Origin: JAZLFH01 sp045615705
GTDB lineage: Bacteria; Bacillota; Clostridia; UMGS1883
Direction of reading: 5' to 3'
DNA: 64,000 bases
Assembly (NCBI GenBank): GCA_045615705.1
Contig: JAZLFH010000012.1
Coordinates: 1 to 64,000, forward strand
The translations under genes and the position numbers were made by a program. The first letter of the stretch is position 1; each line of letters opens with the position of its first letter. The notes under the pieces are model-generated. The model saw nothing but the letters and a program-made list of their open reading frames with translations. It was not told the DNA's origin and did no database searches. Below, piece after piece: positions 25,803 to 35,164 of the stretch.

Positions 25803-27188
25803 TTGAAAATTTACAACACTCTCACAAGACAAAAGCAAGAATTTGTACCGGTGGAAGAAGGCAAGGTAAAAATGTATGCCTGCGGACCTACCGTGTATAA
25901 TTTGTTCCATATAGGCAATGCAAGACCGCTCATAATTTTTGATGCACTCAGAAATTATTTTGAGTATCGCGGTTATGAAGTTACATTTGTACAGAATTTC
26001 ACCGATGTTGACGATAAAATGATTAACCGTGCAAGGGAAGAAAATTGCACGGTTAAAGAAATTGCCGATAAATATATAAATGAGTATTATAAAGATGCAA
26101 AAGGCTTGGGCGTGAGAGAAGCAACAGTGCACCCTAAGGCAACCGAACATATTGATGATATCATCGCATTAGTTAAAAAACTTATTGATAAAGGGCATGC
26201 ATACGAGGTGGACGGCGATGTCTATTTTGATACAAAAAGTTTTAAAGAGTATGGAAAACTCAGCCACCAACCGCTTGAAGATTTGGAAAACGGTGCAAGA
26301 GTTTCGTCTGACGAGAGAAAACACGACCCGATGGACTTCGCACTTTGGAAAAAGAGAAAACTTCCCGATGAAATAGCATGGGAAAGTCCGTGGGGACTCG
26401 GAAGACCCGGCTGGCACATTGAGTGCAGTGCCATGTCGTGCAAGTATTTGGGCGAAACTTTTGATATTCACGGCGGAGGGTTAGACCTTATTTTTCCGCA
26501 CCACGAAAACGAAATTGCACAAAGTGAAGCGGCAAGCGGAAAACTTCTTGCAAACTACTGGATGCACAATGGCTTTATCAATGTAAACAACGAAAAAATG
26601 AGTAAATCGAAGGGCAACTTTTTTACGGTAAGAGATATTGTAAAAGAGTACAGCTACGATGTCATAAGGTTTATGATGCTTTCCGTTCATTACAGAAGCC
26701 CGATTAATTTCAGTTCGGAAATTCTTGACGCATCTAAAAATGCACTTGAAAGAATTACAATTTGCCGTAATAATCTTGATTTTGTAATTAAAGGTGCAAC
26801 TTCGGGAAAAATCAGAGAAGAAGTAAAGAAAAATGCAGACGATTACAGAGAAAAATTTATAACCGTGTTAGACGATGACTTTAATACGGCAGACGGAATT
26901 TCTGTTATATTTGAACTTGTAAAGTATATAAATACGCTTGATAATGCGACAAAAGAAGAATTGGAAATTTTAAGAGATACCCTTGGTGAATTTTGCAAGG
27001 TTTTAAATATTGCAAATACACAAAAAGAACCGATAGATTCCGAAATAGAAGAACTTATCGAAAAAAGAAACGAAGCAAGAAAACAAAAAAACTTTAAAGA
27101 GGCAGATGCAATAAGAGATAAACTCAAAGAAATGCACATTATTTTGGAAGATACACCGGCGGGCGTAAAATGGAGAAAGGAACAGTAA
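25803..27188 (+). CDS. cysS: cysteinyl-tRNA synthetase
   Basis: 461 residues from a TTG start, giving the standard MKIYNTLTRQK N-terminus; AGGGGGA lies upstream. Class I motifs are HIGN and KMSKSKGNF. The zinc ligands are CGPTVYN, GWHIECSAM and the FPHHENE region. It charges tRNA-Cys; a tRNA-Cys gene lies at 39737. The mrnC frame begins within its last codons. Confidence 0.97.
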   Translation: MKIYNTLTRQKQEFVPVEEGKVKMYACGPTVYNLFHIGNARPLIIFDALRNYFEYRGYEVTFVQNFTDVDDKMINRAREENCTVKEIADKYINEYYKDAKGLGVREATVHPKATEHIDDIIALVKKLIDKGHAYEVDGDVYFDTKSFKEYGKLSHQPLEDLENGARVSSDERKHDPMDFALWKKRKLPDEIAWESPWGLGRPGWHIECSAMSCKYLGETFDIHGGGLDLIFPHHENEIAQSEAASGKLLANYWMHNGFINVNNEKMSKSKGNFFTVRDIVKEYSYDVIRFMMLSVHYRSPINFSSEILDASKNALERITICRNNLDFVIKGATSGKIREEVKKNADDYREKFITVLDDDFNTADGISVIFELVKYINTLDNATKEELEILRDTLGEFCKVLNIANTQKEPIDSEIEELIEKRNEARKQKNFKEADAIRDKLKEMHIILEDTPAGVKWRKEQ

Positions 27189-27595
27189 AATTGATTGATT
27201 TTATTGAAGGAAGCGTTTTTCCGAGAGAGTATTCACCGCTTGCACTTGCTTATATAGGCGATTCGGTGTATGACCTTTATATCAGAAGCAGAGTGATGGA
27301 AAAGGGTAACAAAAAAATAACAGACCTGCACAAAAAAAGTGTAAGTTATGTAAATGCTTCTGCTCAGGCACAGGTTTTTATAAAAATAGCGGAGAATTTG
27401 ACAGATGAAGAAAAAGACATTTTAAAGTGGGGCAGAAATGCAAATAATCACACTCCGCCCAAAAATGCAAATGTCATTGATTACAGAATGGCAACGGGTT
27501 TTGAAACACTGATAGGTTTTTTGTATATGTCAAAAGAGTATGAAAGACTAAACGAAGTATTAAAACTATCTTATGATATACTAAACAATAATTAG
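27170..27595 (+). CDS. mrnC: Mini-ribonuclease 3
   Basis: 141 residues from the ATG overlapping cysS; a TTG at 27191 with AAAGGA 9 bp upstream is an equally good start (134 residues). It is an RNase III catalytic domain without a dsRNA-binding domain, with the LAYIGDSVYDLYIR signature and catalytic acidic residues. In Bacillus it matures 23S rRNA. Location after cysS is common in Firmicutes. Confidence 0.93.
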   Translation: MEKGTVKLIDFIEGSVFPREYSPLALAYIGDSVYDLYIRSRVMEKGNKKITDLHKKSVSYVNASAQAQVFIKIAENLTDEEKDILKWGRNANNHTPPKNANVIDYRMATGFETLIGFLYMSKEYERLNEVLKLSYDILNNN

Positions 27596-27605
27596 GAGGA
27601 TACAA

Positions 27606-28442
27606 ATGACGGATAAAGAACTTTCAATTATCGCTTATAAGGCACGGAAAAATGCTCTTATCGGAACGCACAATGCAAAATCGGGTCATCCGGGAGGGAG
27701 CCTTTCAATAGCGGAAATCTTGTCGGTTTTATACTTTGACGAGATGAATGTTGACCCAAAAAATCCCACAATGGAAACGAGAGACCGATTTGTCCTTTCA
27801 AAGGGACACTGTGCACCTATTTTATATGCCACCCTTGGTGAAAGAGGATACTTTGACCCGAAAGAGTGCGAAAATTTAAGGAAAATTGACAGTTTTTTGC
27901 AAGGACATCCCGATATGAAGTCGGTTCCGGGTGTTGATATGTCAACAGGTTCGCTCGGACAAGGAATATCGGCGGCGTGCGGACTGGCAATTTACGCAAA
28001 ACGAGAGAACAAGGATTTTAGGATTTACTCAATCTTGGGCGATGGAGAAATCCAGGAAGGCGAAGTATGGGAAGCGGCAATGTTTGCCGCTCACTACAAA
28101 CTTGATAACTTGGTTGCATTTGTAGATAACAACGGACTTCAAATAGACGGCGAAATTAAAGATGTTATGAGTCCGTATCCGATAGACGAAAAGTTTAAGG
28201 CATTCGGCTGGAATGTGATAGTAATTGATGCACACAACATAAAAGAGATTAAAGATGCACTTAAAAAGGCAAGAGATTTTAAAGGCAAACCGACTGTGAT
28301 AATTGCAAAATCCATTAAGGGCAAGGGAGTATCATTTATGGAAAATAATGCGTCATGGCACGGAGTTGCACCCAATGATGAGGAACTTAAAAAGGCTCTT
28401 GATGAGTTAGACGACAAGATTAAAGAATTGGAGGCGATGTAA
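27606..28442 (+). CDS. transketolase, N-terminal subunit
   Basis: 278 residues. The thiamine diphosphate binding half of a split transketolase: GHPGGSLSIAEIL, SKGHCAPILYATL, GSLGQGISAACG and the TPP motif GDGEIQEGEVWEA...DNNGLQIDG. With the next gene it moves two-carbon units between sugar phosphates. AGGAGG precedes the ATG. The split form is usual in anaerobes and archaea. Confidence 0.95.
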   Translation: MTDKELSIIAYKARKNALIGTHNAKSGHPGGSLSIAEILSVLYFDEMNVDPKNPTMETRDRFVLSKGHCAPILYATLGERGYFDPKECENLRKIDSFLQGHPDMKSVPGVDMSTGSLGQGISAACGLAIYAKRENKDFRIYSILGDGEIQEGEVWEAAMFAAHYKLDNLVAFVDNNGLQIDGEIKDVMSPYPIDEKFKAFGWNVIVIDAHNIKEIKDALKKARDFKGKPTVIIAKSIKGKGVSFMENNASWHGVAPNDEELKKALDELDDKIKELEAM

Positions 28443-28443
28443 G

Positions 28444-29379
28444 GTGGAAAAAAAGGCAACAAGGGAAAGTTACGGTATAGCACTTAAAGAACTCGCAAAA
28501 GACTATAAGTTTTATGTAATGGACGCAGACCTTGCAAAGTCAACAAAAACCGATACATTCAGAAAAGAATTTCCCCAAAGATTTATAAATGCGGGAATTG
28601 CAGAATCAAATATGATGGCGGTATCGGCGGGAATTGCGACTACCGGCACGCCTGTTTTTGTAAGTTCATTTGCGATGTTTGTTTCCGGAAGAGCATTTGA
28701 GCAGGTAAGAAATTCTGTGGCGTATCCTTCACTTAATGTAAAAATCGGTGCCAGCCACGCAGGAATCAGCGTTGGCGAAGACGGAGCGACACATCAGTGT
28801 CTTGAAGACATCGCACTTATGAGAACACTTCCGAATATGACGGTTATAAGCCCTGCCGACCACTACGAAGCGATGGGAGCGGTCAAGGCGGCACTTCTTC
28901 ATGACGGACCGTGCTATTTGCGTTTCGGAAGACTTTCGGTGCCTATTCTTTTTGATGAGAACTATAAGTTTGAACTCGGAAAAGGTGTTACGCTGAGAGA
29001 AGGAAAAGATGTAACCATAGTTGCAACGGGATATATGGTAAACTTCGCACTTGAAGCCTGCGATATGCTTAAAGAAGAGGGAATCAGTGCCGAAGTAATC
29101 AATATACATACCATAAAGCCGATTGACAAAGAACTTTTGGTAAAATCAGCGAAAAAGACGGGTTGCGTGGTAACTGCGGAGGAGCATAATGTAATAGGCG
29201 GACTCGGAAGTGCAGTTTGCGAAGCACTTTGCGAAGAGTATCCCGTTTCGGTTTACAGAGTAGGAACACAGGATGTGTTCGGCAGAAGCGGAACACCTGC
29301 TGAACTTATGGAGTACTACGGACTTACGGCAAAAAATATTGCGGAAAATACAAAGAGAGCGATTAATAACAAAAAATGA
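28444..29379 (+). CDS. transketolase, C-terminal subunit
   Basis: 311 residues from a GTG 2 bp after the N-subunit stop, with TAAGG just upstream. The Pyr domain has the catalytic Glu in NAGIAESNMM and the GASHAGISVGEDGATHQ loop. A transketolase C domain (about 190-305) follows. Its stop overlaps the pcrA start (ATGA). Confidence 0.95.
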   Translation: MEKKATRESYGIALKELAKDYKFYVMDADLAKSTKTDTFRKEFPQRFINAGIAESNMMAVSAGIATTGTPVFVSSFAMFVSGRAFEQVRNSVAYPSLNVKIGASHAGISVGEDGATHQCLEDIALMRTLPNMTVISPADHYEAMGAVKAALLHDGPCYLRFGRLSVPILFDENYKFELGKGVTLREGKDVTIVATGYMVNFALEACDMLKEEGISAEVINIHTIKPIDKELLVKSAKKTGCVVTAEEHNVIGGLGSAVCEALCEEYPVSVYRVGTQDVFGRSGTPAELMEYYGLTAKNIAENTKRAINNKK

Positions 29380-31556
29380 ACGAGAATGTAAATATTTTAA
29401 ACAGTGAACAACAAAAAGCGGTTACGACAACGGACGGACCGCTTCTTGTTCTTGCAGGGGCAGGTTCGGGAAAAACAAAAGTTTTGACATACAGGATTGC
29501 ATATCTTATAGAGAATAAAAAAGCTATGCCTTATAACATCTTGGCAATAACATTTACAAACAAAGCGGCACAGGAAATGCGAGACAGGGTAGAAGCACTT
29601 GTCGGCGAAGATGTAAATGATATGTGGGTAAGAACTTTCCACTCTGCATGTGTAAGAATTTTAAGAAAAGATATTGAAAAAATCGGATACGGAAACAATT
29701 TTAACATAATTGATGCCGATGACCAAAAGTCGCTTATAAAAAATGTAATAAAAGACTTAAATCTTGACGATAAAAAGTTTCCGCCAAAGGTTGTACTCGG
29801 AGAAATTTCAAGGGCAAAGGAAAAATTGGTTTCACCCGAAAATTTTGAAAACCATTTCGGAAACGATTACAGAATGAGTCTTGTGGCAAGGATTTACGGC
29901 GAGTATCAAAAAAGACTTAATAAGGCAAACTGCCTTGATTTTGACGACTTAATACTCAAAACTGTTGAACTTTTTGAAAAAAATGAAGATGTGCTTTCGT
30001 TTTACCAAAAAAAGTTCAGATACATCTTGGTTGACGAGTATCAAGACACAAACCATGCACAGTACAGACTCATAAGCCTTCTTGCAAAAGCACACCGGAA
30101 TCTTTGTGTAGTAGGTGATGATGACCAGAGCATTTATAAGTTTAGAGGAGCCGACATAAAAAACATTCTTGACTTTGAAAAAGAATTTCCCGAAGCGACT
30201 GTTATAAGGCTTGAACAGAACTATCGTTCCACACAAAACATCCTTTCGGCGGCAAATGCAGTAATAAAAAACAACACCGAAAGAAAGGGCAAAAACCTTT
30301 GGAGCGATAAGGGGAGCGGAGAAAAAATTACAGATTTTAAGACCGCTACCGACCGTGATGAAGCATATATGATTTCATCAAAAGCAAAAAGCCTTTTTGG
30401 TTGCGGTCGCAATTATAAAGATATGGCGGTTTTATACCGTACAAACGCACAGTCAAGAGTGCTTGAAGAAGTGTTTATGCGTTCTTCGATTCCGTATAGG
30501 GTTCTGTCGGGACTTCGATTCTATGAAAGAATGGAAGTAAAAGACATTATCTCATATCTCAAACTTATTAAAAATCCCGATGATAATATTGCACTGATGC
30601 GTGTAATAAATGTTCCGTCAAGGAAAGTCGGGAAAGCAACATTAGATATGATTGAATCTATCGCAAACCGAGAAAACACGAGTATGTTTACCGCAATAAA
30701 AGACCACCTTGATGAAATGAAAGACGGTGTGGTAAAGTTTTATGAAATTATTTCGAGTTTGCTTGAAGATGTAAAAACCTTAACCGTTGACGAGATAGTT
30801 CAAAACACGATTGAAAAGACGCTTTATGAGGATTATTTAAAATCAAACTACGAAAACTTTGAAGACAGAAAAGAAAACATCAGTCAGCTTGTTTCGGGTG
30901 CGGCGGATTATATGAACGCATCACCCGATCCGTCATTTTCGGATTACATGGATAACTTGGCACTTATAAGCGATATAGATAACTATGATGAAACTGCGGA
31001 CGCAATGAGTTTGATGACCATTCACACCGCTAAGGGGTTGGAATTTCCGGTTGTGTTTTTGTGCGGAATGGACGAGGGACTGTTTCCCTCTGTGGCATCA
31101 ATTATGGATGAATCGGAAGTTGAGGAAGAAAGACGACTTTGCTATGTAGGAATTACGAGAGCAAAGGAAGAATTGTATCTTTCGGGAGCAAAGAGCCGTA
31201 TGATGTACGGGAAAACCACTCCGTATAAGCCGTCAAGATTTATGGGCGAGATACCGAGCGAACTTATAACTACCGTTGAGAGCGAATCTTATATGACTTC
31301 CGCTCAGCCTTACAGTGAGATTTATTCTCCGAAAACACCTTTGTACAATACTTCATTTAAGATGCCTAAAACGGAATCTCCGAAGGGCGACATTTCGTTT
31401 AAGGTCGGAGATAGAGTTAAGCACATAAAATTCGGAGAAGGAATTATTATAAACGCAACACCCGTTGGCAGTGATATGCACTACGAAATCGCATTTGAAA
31501 GCGTTGGGACAAAAAATCTTTTGGGACTTTACGCAAAACTTGAGAGAGTGGACTGA
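29376..31556 (+). CDS. pcrA: ATP-dependent DNA helicase PcrA/UvrD
   Basis: 726 residues, normal for PcrA. Superfamily 1A motifs: Q-motif LNSEQQKAV, Walker A LAGAGSGKTKVLTYR, VDEYQDTNHAQ (motif II), DDDQSIYKFRGA, LEQNYRST, and MTIHTAKGLEFPVVFLCG (motif V). The final 60 residues (VGDRVKHIKFGEG) form the Tudor-like domain that contacts RNA polymerase. Role: repair, rolling-circle replication and removal of stalled polymerase. Confidence 0.97.
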   Translation: MNENVNILNSEQQKAVTTTDGPLLVLAGAGSGKTKVLTYRIAYLIENKKAMPYNILAITFTNKAAQEMRDRVEALVGEDVNDMWVRTFHSACVRILRKDIEKIGYGNNFNIIDADDQKSLIKNVIKDLNLDDKKFPPKVVLGEISRAKEKLVSPENFENHFGNDYRMSLVARIYGEYQKRLNKANCLDFDDLILKTVELFEKNEDVLSFYQKKFRYILVDEYQDTNHAQYRLISLLAKAHRNLCVVGDDDQSIYKFRGADIKNILDFEKEFPEATVIRLEQNYRSTQNILSAANAVIKNNTERKGKNLWSDKGSGEKITDFKTATDRDEAYMISSKAKSLFGCGRNYKDMAVLYRTNAQSRVLEEVFMRSSIPYRVLSGLRFYERMEVKDIISYLKLIKNPDDNIALMRVINVPSRKVGKATLDMIESIANRENTSMFTAIKDHLDEMKDGVVKFYEIISSLLEDVKTLTVDEIVQNTIEKTLYEDYLKSNYENFEDRKENISQLVSGAADYMNASPDPSFSDYMDNLALISDIDNYDETADAMSLMTIHTAKGLEFPVVFLCGMDEGLFPSVASIMDESEVEEERRLCYVGITRAKEELYLSGAKSRMMYGKTTPYKPSRFMGEIPSELITTVESESYMTSAQPYSEIYSPKTPLYNTSFKMPKTESPKGDISFKVGDRVKHIKFGEGIIINATPVGSDMHYEIAFESVGTKNLLGLYAKLERVD

Positions 31557-31560
31557 TAGT

Positions 31561-32292
31561 ATGTACGGTAATTTTGCATATTTATATGATCGTCTTATGT
31601 CGGATACCGACTATGATTTGTGGTGCGATTTTTACCTTAGGGCATTTAAAAAATATAATACAGATGCAAAATTAGGACTTGATATGGGTTGCGGAACGGG
31701 AAATATCACGATGCGTTTAAAGGATAAAGGCATTGATATGATAGGACTTGACATATCAAGCGAGATGCTTTCGGTAGCAAGAAATAAAGACAGTAAAATT
31801 TTGTACCTTAATGCTTCCATGACCGATTTTGAACTTTACGGAACGGTAGATTTTGTAATATCGGCTCTTGATTGCATAAACTATATTACGGATAAGAGAG
31901 AGTTAAAAAAGTGCTTCAAACTCGTAAATAACTACCTAAATCCAAAGGGACTTTTCATTTTTGATGTAAATACTCCGTATAAAATAGAAAATATTTTAGG
32001 CTCAAATACATTTGCGGAAGATAAAAACGGAATTTTCTACTCCTGGCAGAGTTATTTTGATAAAAAGAGTAAAATATGCGAGTATGATTTGACATTTTTT
32101 GAAAAGCAGGACGAAAATTTCATAAGAACAGACGAAAAACAGTTTCAGCGGGCATACAGTATGGAAGAAATAGAAAAACTCATAATTGATTCCGGGTTGG
32201 AATATTTGGGCGTGTATAATTCTTGTTTTAAAAAAGCGGGAAAAACCGATGAAAGATGGTTTTTCATAGCACGGGAAAGAGGCAAAAAATGA
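31561..32292 (+). CDS. class I SAM-dependent methyltransferase
   Basis: 243 residues; the ATG at 31561 gives MYGNFAYLYDRLM, the usual start of this family. Motif I is LGLDMGCGTGNITMRL, motif II follows at MIGLDISSEML. The substrate is unknown. Its stop overlaps the start of the flavoprotein gene (ATGA), so translation is coupled. Confidence 0.9.
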   Translation: MYGNFAYLYDRLMSDTDYDLWCDFYLRAFKKYNTDAKLGLDMGCGTGNITMRLKDKGIDMIGLDISSEMLSVARNKDSKILYLNASMTDFELYGTVDFVISALDCINYITDKRELKKCFKLVNNYLNPKGLFIFDVNTPYKIENILGSNTFAEDKNGIFYSWQSYFDKKSKICEYDLTFFEKQDENFIRTDEKQFQRAYSMEEIEKLIIDSGLEYLGVYNSCFKKAGKTDERWFFIARERGKK

Positions 32293-33494
32293 TAGTTGTA
32301 ATAGGTGGCGGAGCATCGGGAATGATGGCGTCAATTTCTGCCTCGGAGATGGGAAAAGAAGTAGTTTTAATAGAGAAAACCAAAAGGCTCGGAACTAAAC
32401 TTTCAATCACCGGCAAGGGAAGATGCAATATAACAAATGCGTGCGACAGAGATGAGTTTTTCTCTAACATTCCTACAAATCCAAAGTTTTTGTACAGTGC
32501 TTTCAGTACATTTTCAAATTATGATGCGATAGATTTTTTTGAAAGAAACGGCGTAAGCACAAAAATTGAAAGAGGAAAAAGGGTCTTTCCGAAAAGCGAC
32601 AAGGCGACAGATGTCGTAAATGCACTCACATCAAAGATGAAAGAACTCGGGGTAAAGGTTATCTTTGATACGGCAGAAGAGATAATTACAGAAAACAAGA
32701 AAGTTGTGGGAGTAAAGTGTAGGGACAGAACATATAAATGCGACAGCGTCTTAATTGCAACAGGCGGTAAGAGTTATCCCAAAACAGGGTCAACGGGCGA
32801 TGGATATGAGTTAGCAAAAAAAGTTGGGCATACTGTAATAAAACCCAAACCGTCATTAGTGCCTCTTGTTACAAAAGAAGATGTTTCTTCGCTTATGGGT
32901 TTGTCGCTCAAAAATGCAGCAATTACGCTGTTTGACAGGAGTAATAAACTCTGCTACCAAGACTTTGGCGAGATGCTCTTTACACATTTTGGTTTATCGG
33001 GACCGGTAATACTTTCCGCAAGCAGCAGATTAAAAGACATATCGGGAGCAAAAATAGTCGTGGATTTAAAACCTGCACTTACGGAAGAAACGCTTGACGA
33101 AAGAATACTTCGGGATTTTTCGGAAGAGAAAAATAAAGATTTTATTAATTCTTTGGATAAACTTCTGCCCAAAAAGATGATTGATTATATAGTTTTCAGA
33201 AGCGGAATTAATCCAAGAAAAAAAGTAAATGAAATAACCAAGGAAGAAAGAAAAAACCTGGTCGTTCTTTTAAAAAATTTATCTTTTGAGATAAAAGACT
33301 TTTTAGGATTGGATGAAGCAATTATAACCTCGGGCGGAGTAGATACAAAAGAAATAAACCCAAAGACTATGGAGTCAAAAATAATAGAAGGACTTTATTT
33401 TTCGGGCGAGGTAATTGACATAGATGCATATACGGGAGGGTTTAACCTCCAAATAGCATTTTCAAGCGGATATGTCGCAGGAATTAATATGTAG
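32289..33494 (+). CDS. BaiN/HI0933-family FAD-dependent oxidoreductase
   Basis: 401 residues. The N-terminal dinucleotide fold is VVIGGGASGMMASISASE. LSITGKGRCNITNA and TGGKSYPKTGSTGDGYELAK are the family signatures, and the C-terminal GGVDTKEINPKTMESK...GEVIDIDAYTGGFNLQ closes the FAD site. Members are widespread and mostly uncharacterised; BaiN acts on bile acids in some gut Clostridia. A bile-acid role here cannot be claimed from sequence. Confidence 0.92.
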   Translation: MIVVIGGGASGMMASISASEMGKEVVLIEKTKRLGTKLSITGKGRCNITNACDRDEFFSNIPTNPKFLYSAFSTFSNYDAIDFFERNGVSTKIERGKRVFPKSDKATDVVNALTSKMKELGVKVIFDTAEEIITENKKVVGVKCRDRTYKCDSVLIATGGKSYPKTGSTGDGYELAKKVGHTVIKPKPSLVPLVTKEDVSSLMGLSLKNAAITLFDRSNKLCYQDFGEMLFTHFGLSGPVILSASSRLKDISGAKIVVDLKPALTEETLDERILRDFSEEKNKDFINSLDKLLPKKMIDYIVFRSGINPRKKVNEITKEERKNLVVLLKNLSFEIKDFLGLDEAIITSGGVDTKEINPKTMESKIIEGLYFSGEVIDIDAYTGGFNLQIAFSSGYVAGINM

Positions 33495-33504
33495 GAGTGG
33501 TAAT

Positions 33505-33918
33505 ATGACAGAAATTAAAAGCAGTGATGTAGCGCGTGCAGCACTGACAATTTCAATGACACAGTCAAGACAGGAAGAGGAAACAATAAAAAAACAGTAT
33601 AAAGAATACGGGATTCGCTCTGTTGCGGTTGACTTTGGAGGAGAGTTTCTGTCTTCGATTCCAAAGATAATTGAACGGGCGGTAGTTTCGGCACGAAGAG
33701 AAGGCGTAATTTCGGACGGCCATACAGAAGAAGGTGCGGTAGCAGGAGCCACTCACGAAGCAATAAGCCAGATTTCAAGTAAGGTTATCGGCATGAATGT
33801 TGGCGGAAAAATCGGCATTGCAAGATACGGTGAGCATGTTGTTGTTGCGGTATTCTTTTTGGTGGGACTTTTAAATTTGAACGATGTATGTGTCGGACTC
33901 GGACACAGAGCACTTTAA
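33505..33918 (+). CDS. HutP-family RNA-binding protein
   Basis: 137 residues. HutP of Bacillus is an L-histidine and Mg2+ dependent antiterminator of the hut operon. The C-terminal half here (GHTEEGAVAGATHEAISQI, GKIGIARYGEHVVVAVF, VGLGHRAL) matches the family, including histidine residues of the kind that bind metal and ligand. No histidine-degradation gene is near; the neighbours are a flavoprotein and cmk. GGAGTGG precedes the ATG. It may control a remote operon or a different RNA target. Confidence 0.85.
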   Translation: MTEIKSSDVARAALTISMTQSRQEEETIKKQYKEYGIRSVAVDFGGEFLSSIPKIIERAVVSARREGVISDGHTEEGAVAGATHEAISQISSKVIGMNVGGKIGIARYGEHVVVAVFFLVGLLNLNDVCVGLGHRAL

Positions 33919-33930
33919 GGAGGAAAAGTT

Positions 33931-34602
33931 ATGACGGTTCAGGTAGCACTTGACGGACCTGCCGGGGCAGGGAAAAGTACAATCGCAAAGAGAGTGGCGA
34001 AGGATTTGGGATTCATCTATATAGACACGGGAGCGATGTACCGTGCAGTTGCTCTTAAAGCGATAAAGAGCGGGATTACACCATCTGATGAAAAAGAAGT
34101 TGAAAAAATGCTTCCGATATTGGATATTGATATACGCCACCAAGACGGAGTGCAGAAAGTTTTCCTTGACGGTGAAGATGTTTCGGAAAAAATCCGCACA
34201 CCCGAAGTGTCGGTCGCCGCAAGTGATATTTCGGCAATCCCGAAGGTAAGACTTAAAATGGTTGATATGCAGCGTGATTTGGCAGGAAGCCACAATGTAA
34301 TTATGGACGGCAGAGATATAGGAACTTATGTGCTTCCGAATGCAAAAATTAAAATCTTTTTAACTGCTTCAACTGAAAAAAGAGCGGAAAGAAGATATAA
34401 AGAACTTTTGGAAAAAGGTACAAGTACAACCTTTGAAGAGGTAAAAAAAGACATGGAATACCGTGATAAAAACGATTCCACAAGAGCATTTGCACCTTTA
34501 AAGGTAGCGGACGGCGCCAAGGTAATAGACACAAGTGATTTAAATTTGGAAGAAAGCATAAATACGGTAATTGAGCATATTAAAAGTGAGGTTGAACTTT
34601 AA
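33931..34602 (+). CDS. cmk: cytidylate kinase
   Basis: 223 residues, standard length. Phosphorylates CMP and dCMP. Seen: the P-loop DGPAGAGKSTIAK, YIDTGAMYRA, the GRDIGTYVLP motif and the RDKNDSTRA lid region. AAGGAGG precedes the ATG, and the stop codon shares a base with the plsC start. Confidence 0.97.
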   Translation: MTVQVALDGPAGAGKSTIAKRVAKDLGFIYIDTGAMYRAVALKAIKSGITPSDEKEVEKMLPILDIDIRHQDGVQKVFLDGEDVSEKIRTPEVSVAASDISAIPKVRLKMVDMQRDLAGSHNVIMDGRDIGTYVLPNAKIKIFLTASTEKRAERRYKELLEKGTSTTFEEVKKDMEYRDKNDSTRAFAPLKVADGAKVIDTSDLNLEESINTVIEHIKSEVEL

Positions 34603-35156
34603 TGCTTTACTCTTTCGTAAGAGGAATTATTCTTTCATTTTATAAGGTTGTTTTCTTTGAAAAGAGCGAGGGATTTGAAAATATACCAAGCGGCGGATTT
34701 ATAATATGTGCAAACCACCACAGTAATTGGGATCCGGTTACAATTTTTGCGGTTTTTAAAAGAAAACTGACATTTATGGCAAAGGAAGAACTTTTTAAAA
34801 TCCCGGTATTAAGAACAATAATCAAAAAATTCGGAGCATATCCGATAAGAAGAGGGAGAGCAACGGTATCTTCAATAAAGACTGCAATAAGCGTTACGAA
34901 AAACGGCGGAGTTACACTTATTTTCCCCGAAGGCAGAAGGGTAAAAAGAGGGGAAAAAGTTGAGGTAAAAAGCAGTATTGTAAGAATTGCAAATCAAACG
35001 GGAGTACCTCTTTTACCGGTTACAATAAAGGGTAAATACACTCCGTTTTCCCGCATTAAAGTAATAGTGCATGAGCCTATTTATTGCCAAGATGCGGAAA
35101 ATGAAGAAAAAATCACCAAGACTTTGATGGATGAAATCTATAAAAGTATTGATTGA
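34602..35156 (+). CDS. plsC: 1-acyl-sn-glycerol-3-phosphate acyltransferase
   Basis: 184 residues. The acyltransferase motifs are NHHSNWDP (NHxxxxD), the KEELFKIP region, GAYPIRRG and FPEGRR. It makes phosphatidic acid from lysophosphatidic acid at the inner membrane face. The gene order cmk-plsC-ispH/rpsA is a common clostridial arrangement. Confidence 0.93.
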   Translation: MLYSFVRGIILSFYKVVFFEKSEGFENIPSGGFIICANHHSNWDPVTIFAVFKRKLTFMAKEELFKIPVLRTIIKKFGAYPIRRGRATVSSIKTAISVTKNGGVTLIFPEGRRVKRGEKVEVKSSIVRIANQTGVPLLPVTIKGKYTPFSRIKVIVHEPIYCQDAENEEKITKTLMDEIYKSID

Positions 35157-35164
35157 GGAGTTTT

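Noticed and set aside
33505..33918. Histidine utilisation operon around hutP
   Set aside because: None of hutH, hutU, hutI or hutG is present in the window; the neighbours are cmk and a flavoprotein.
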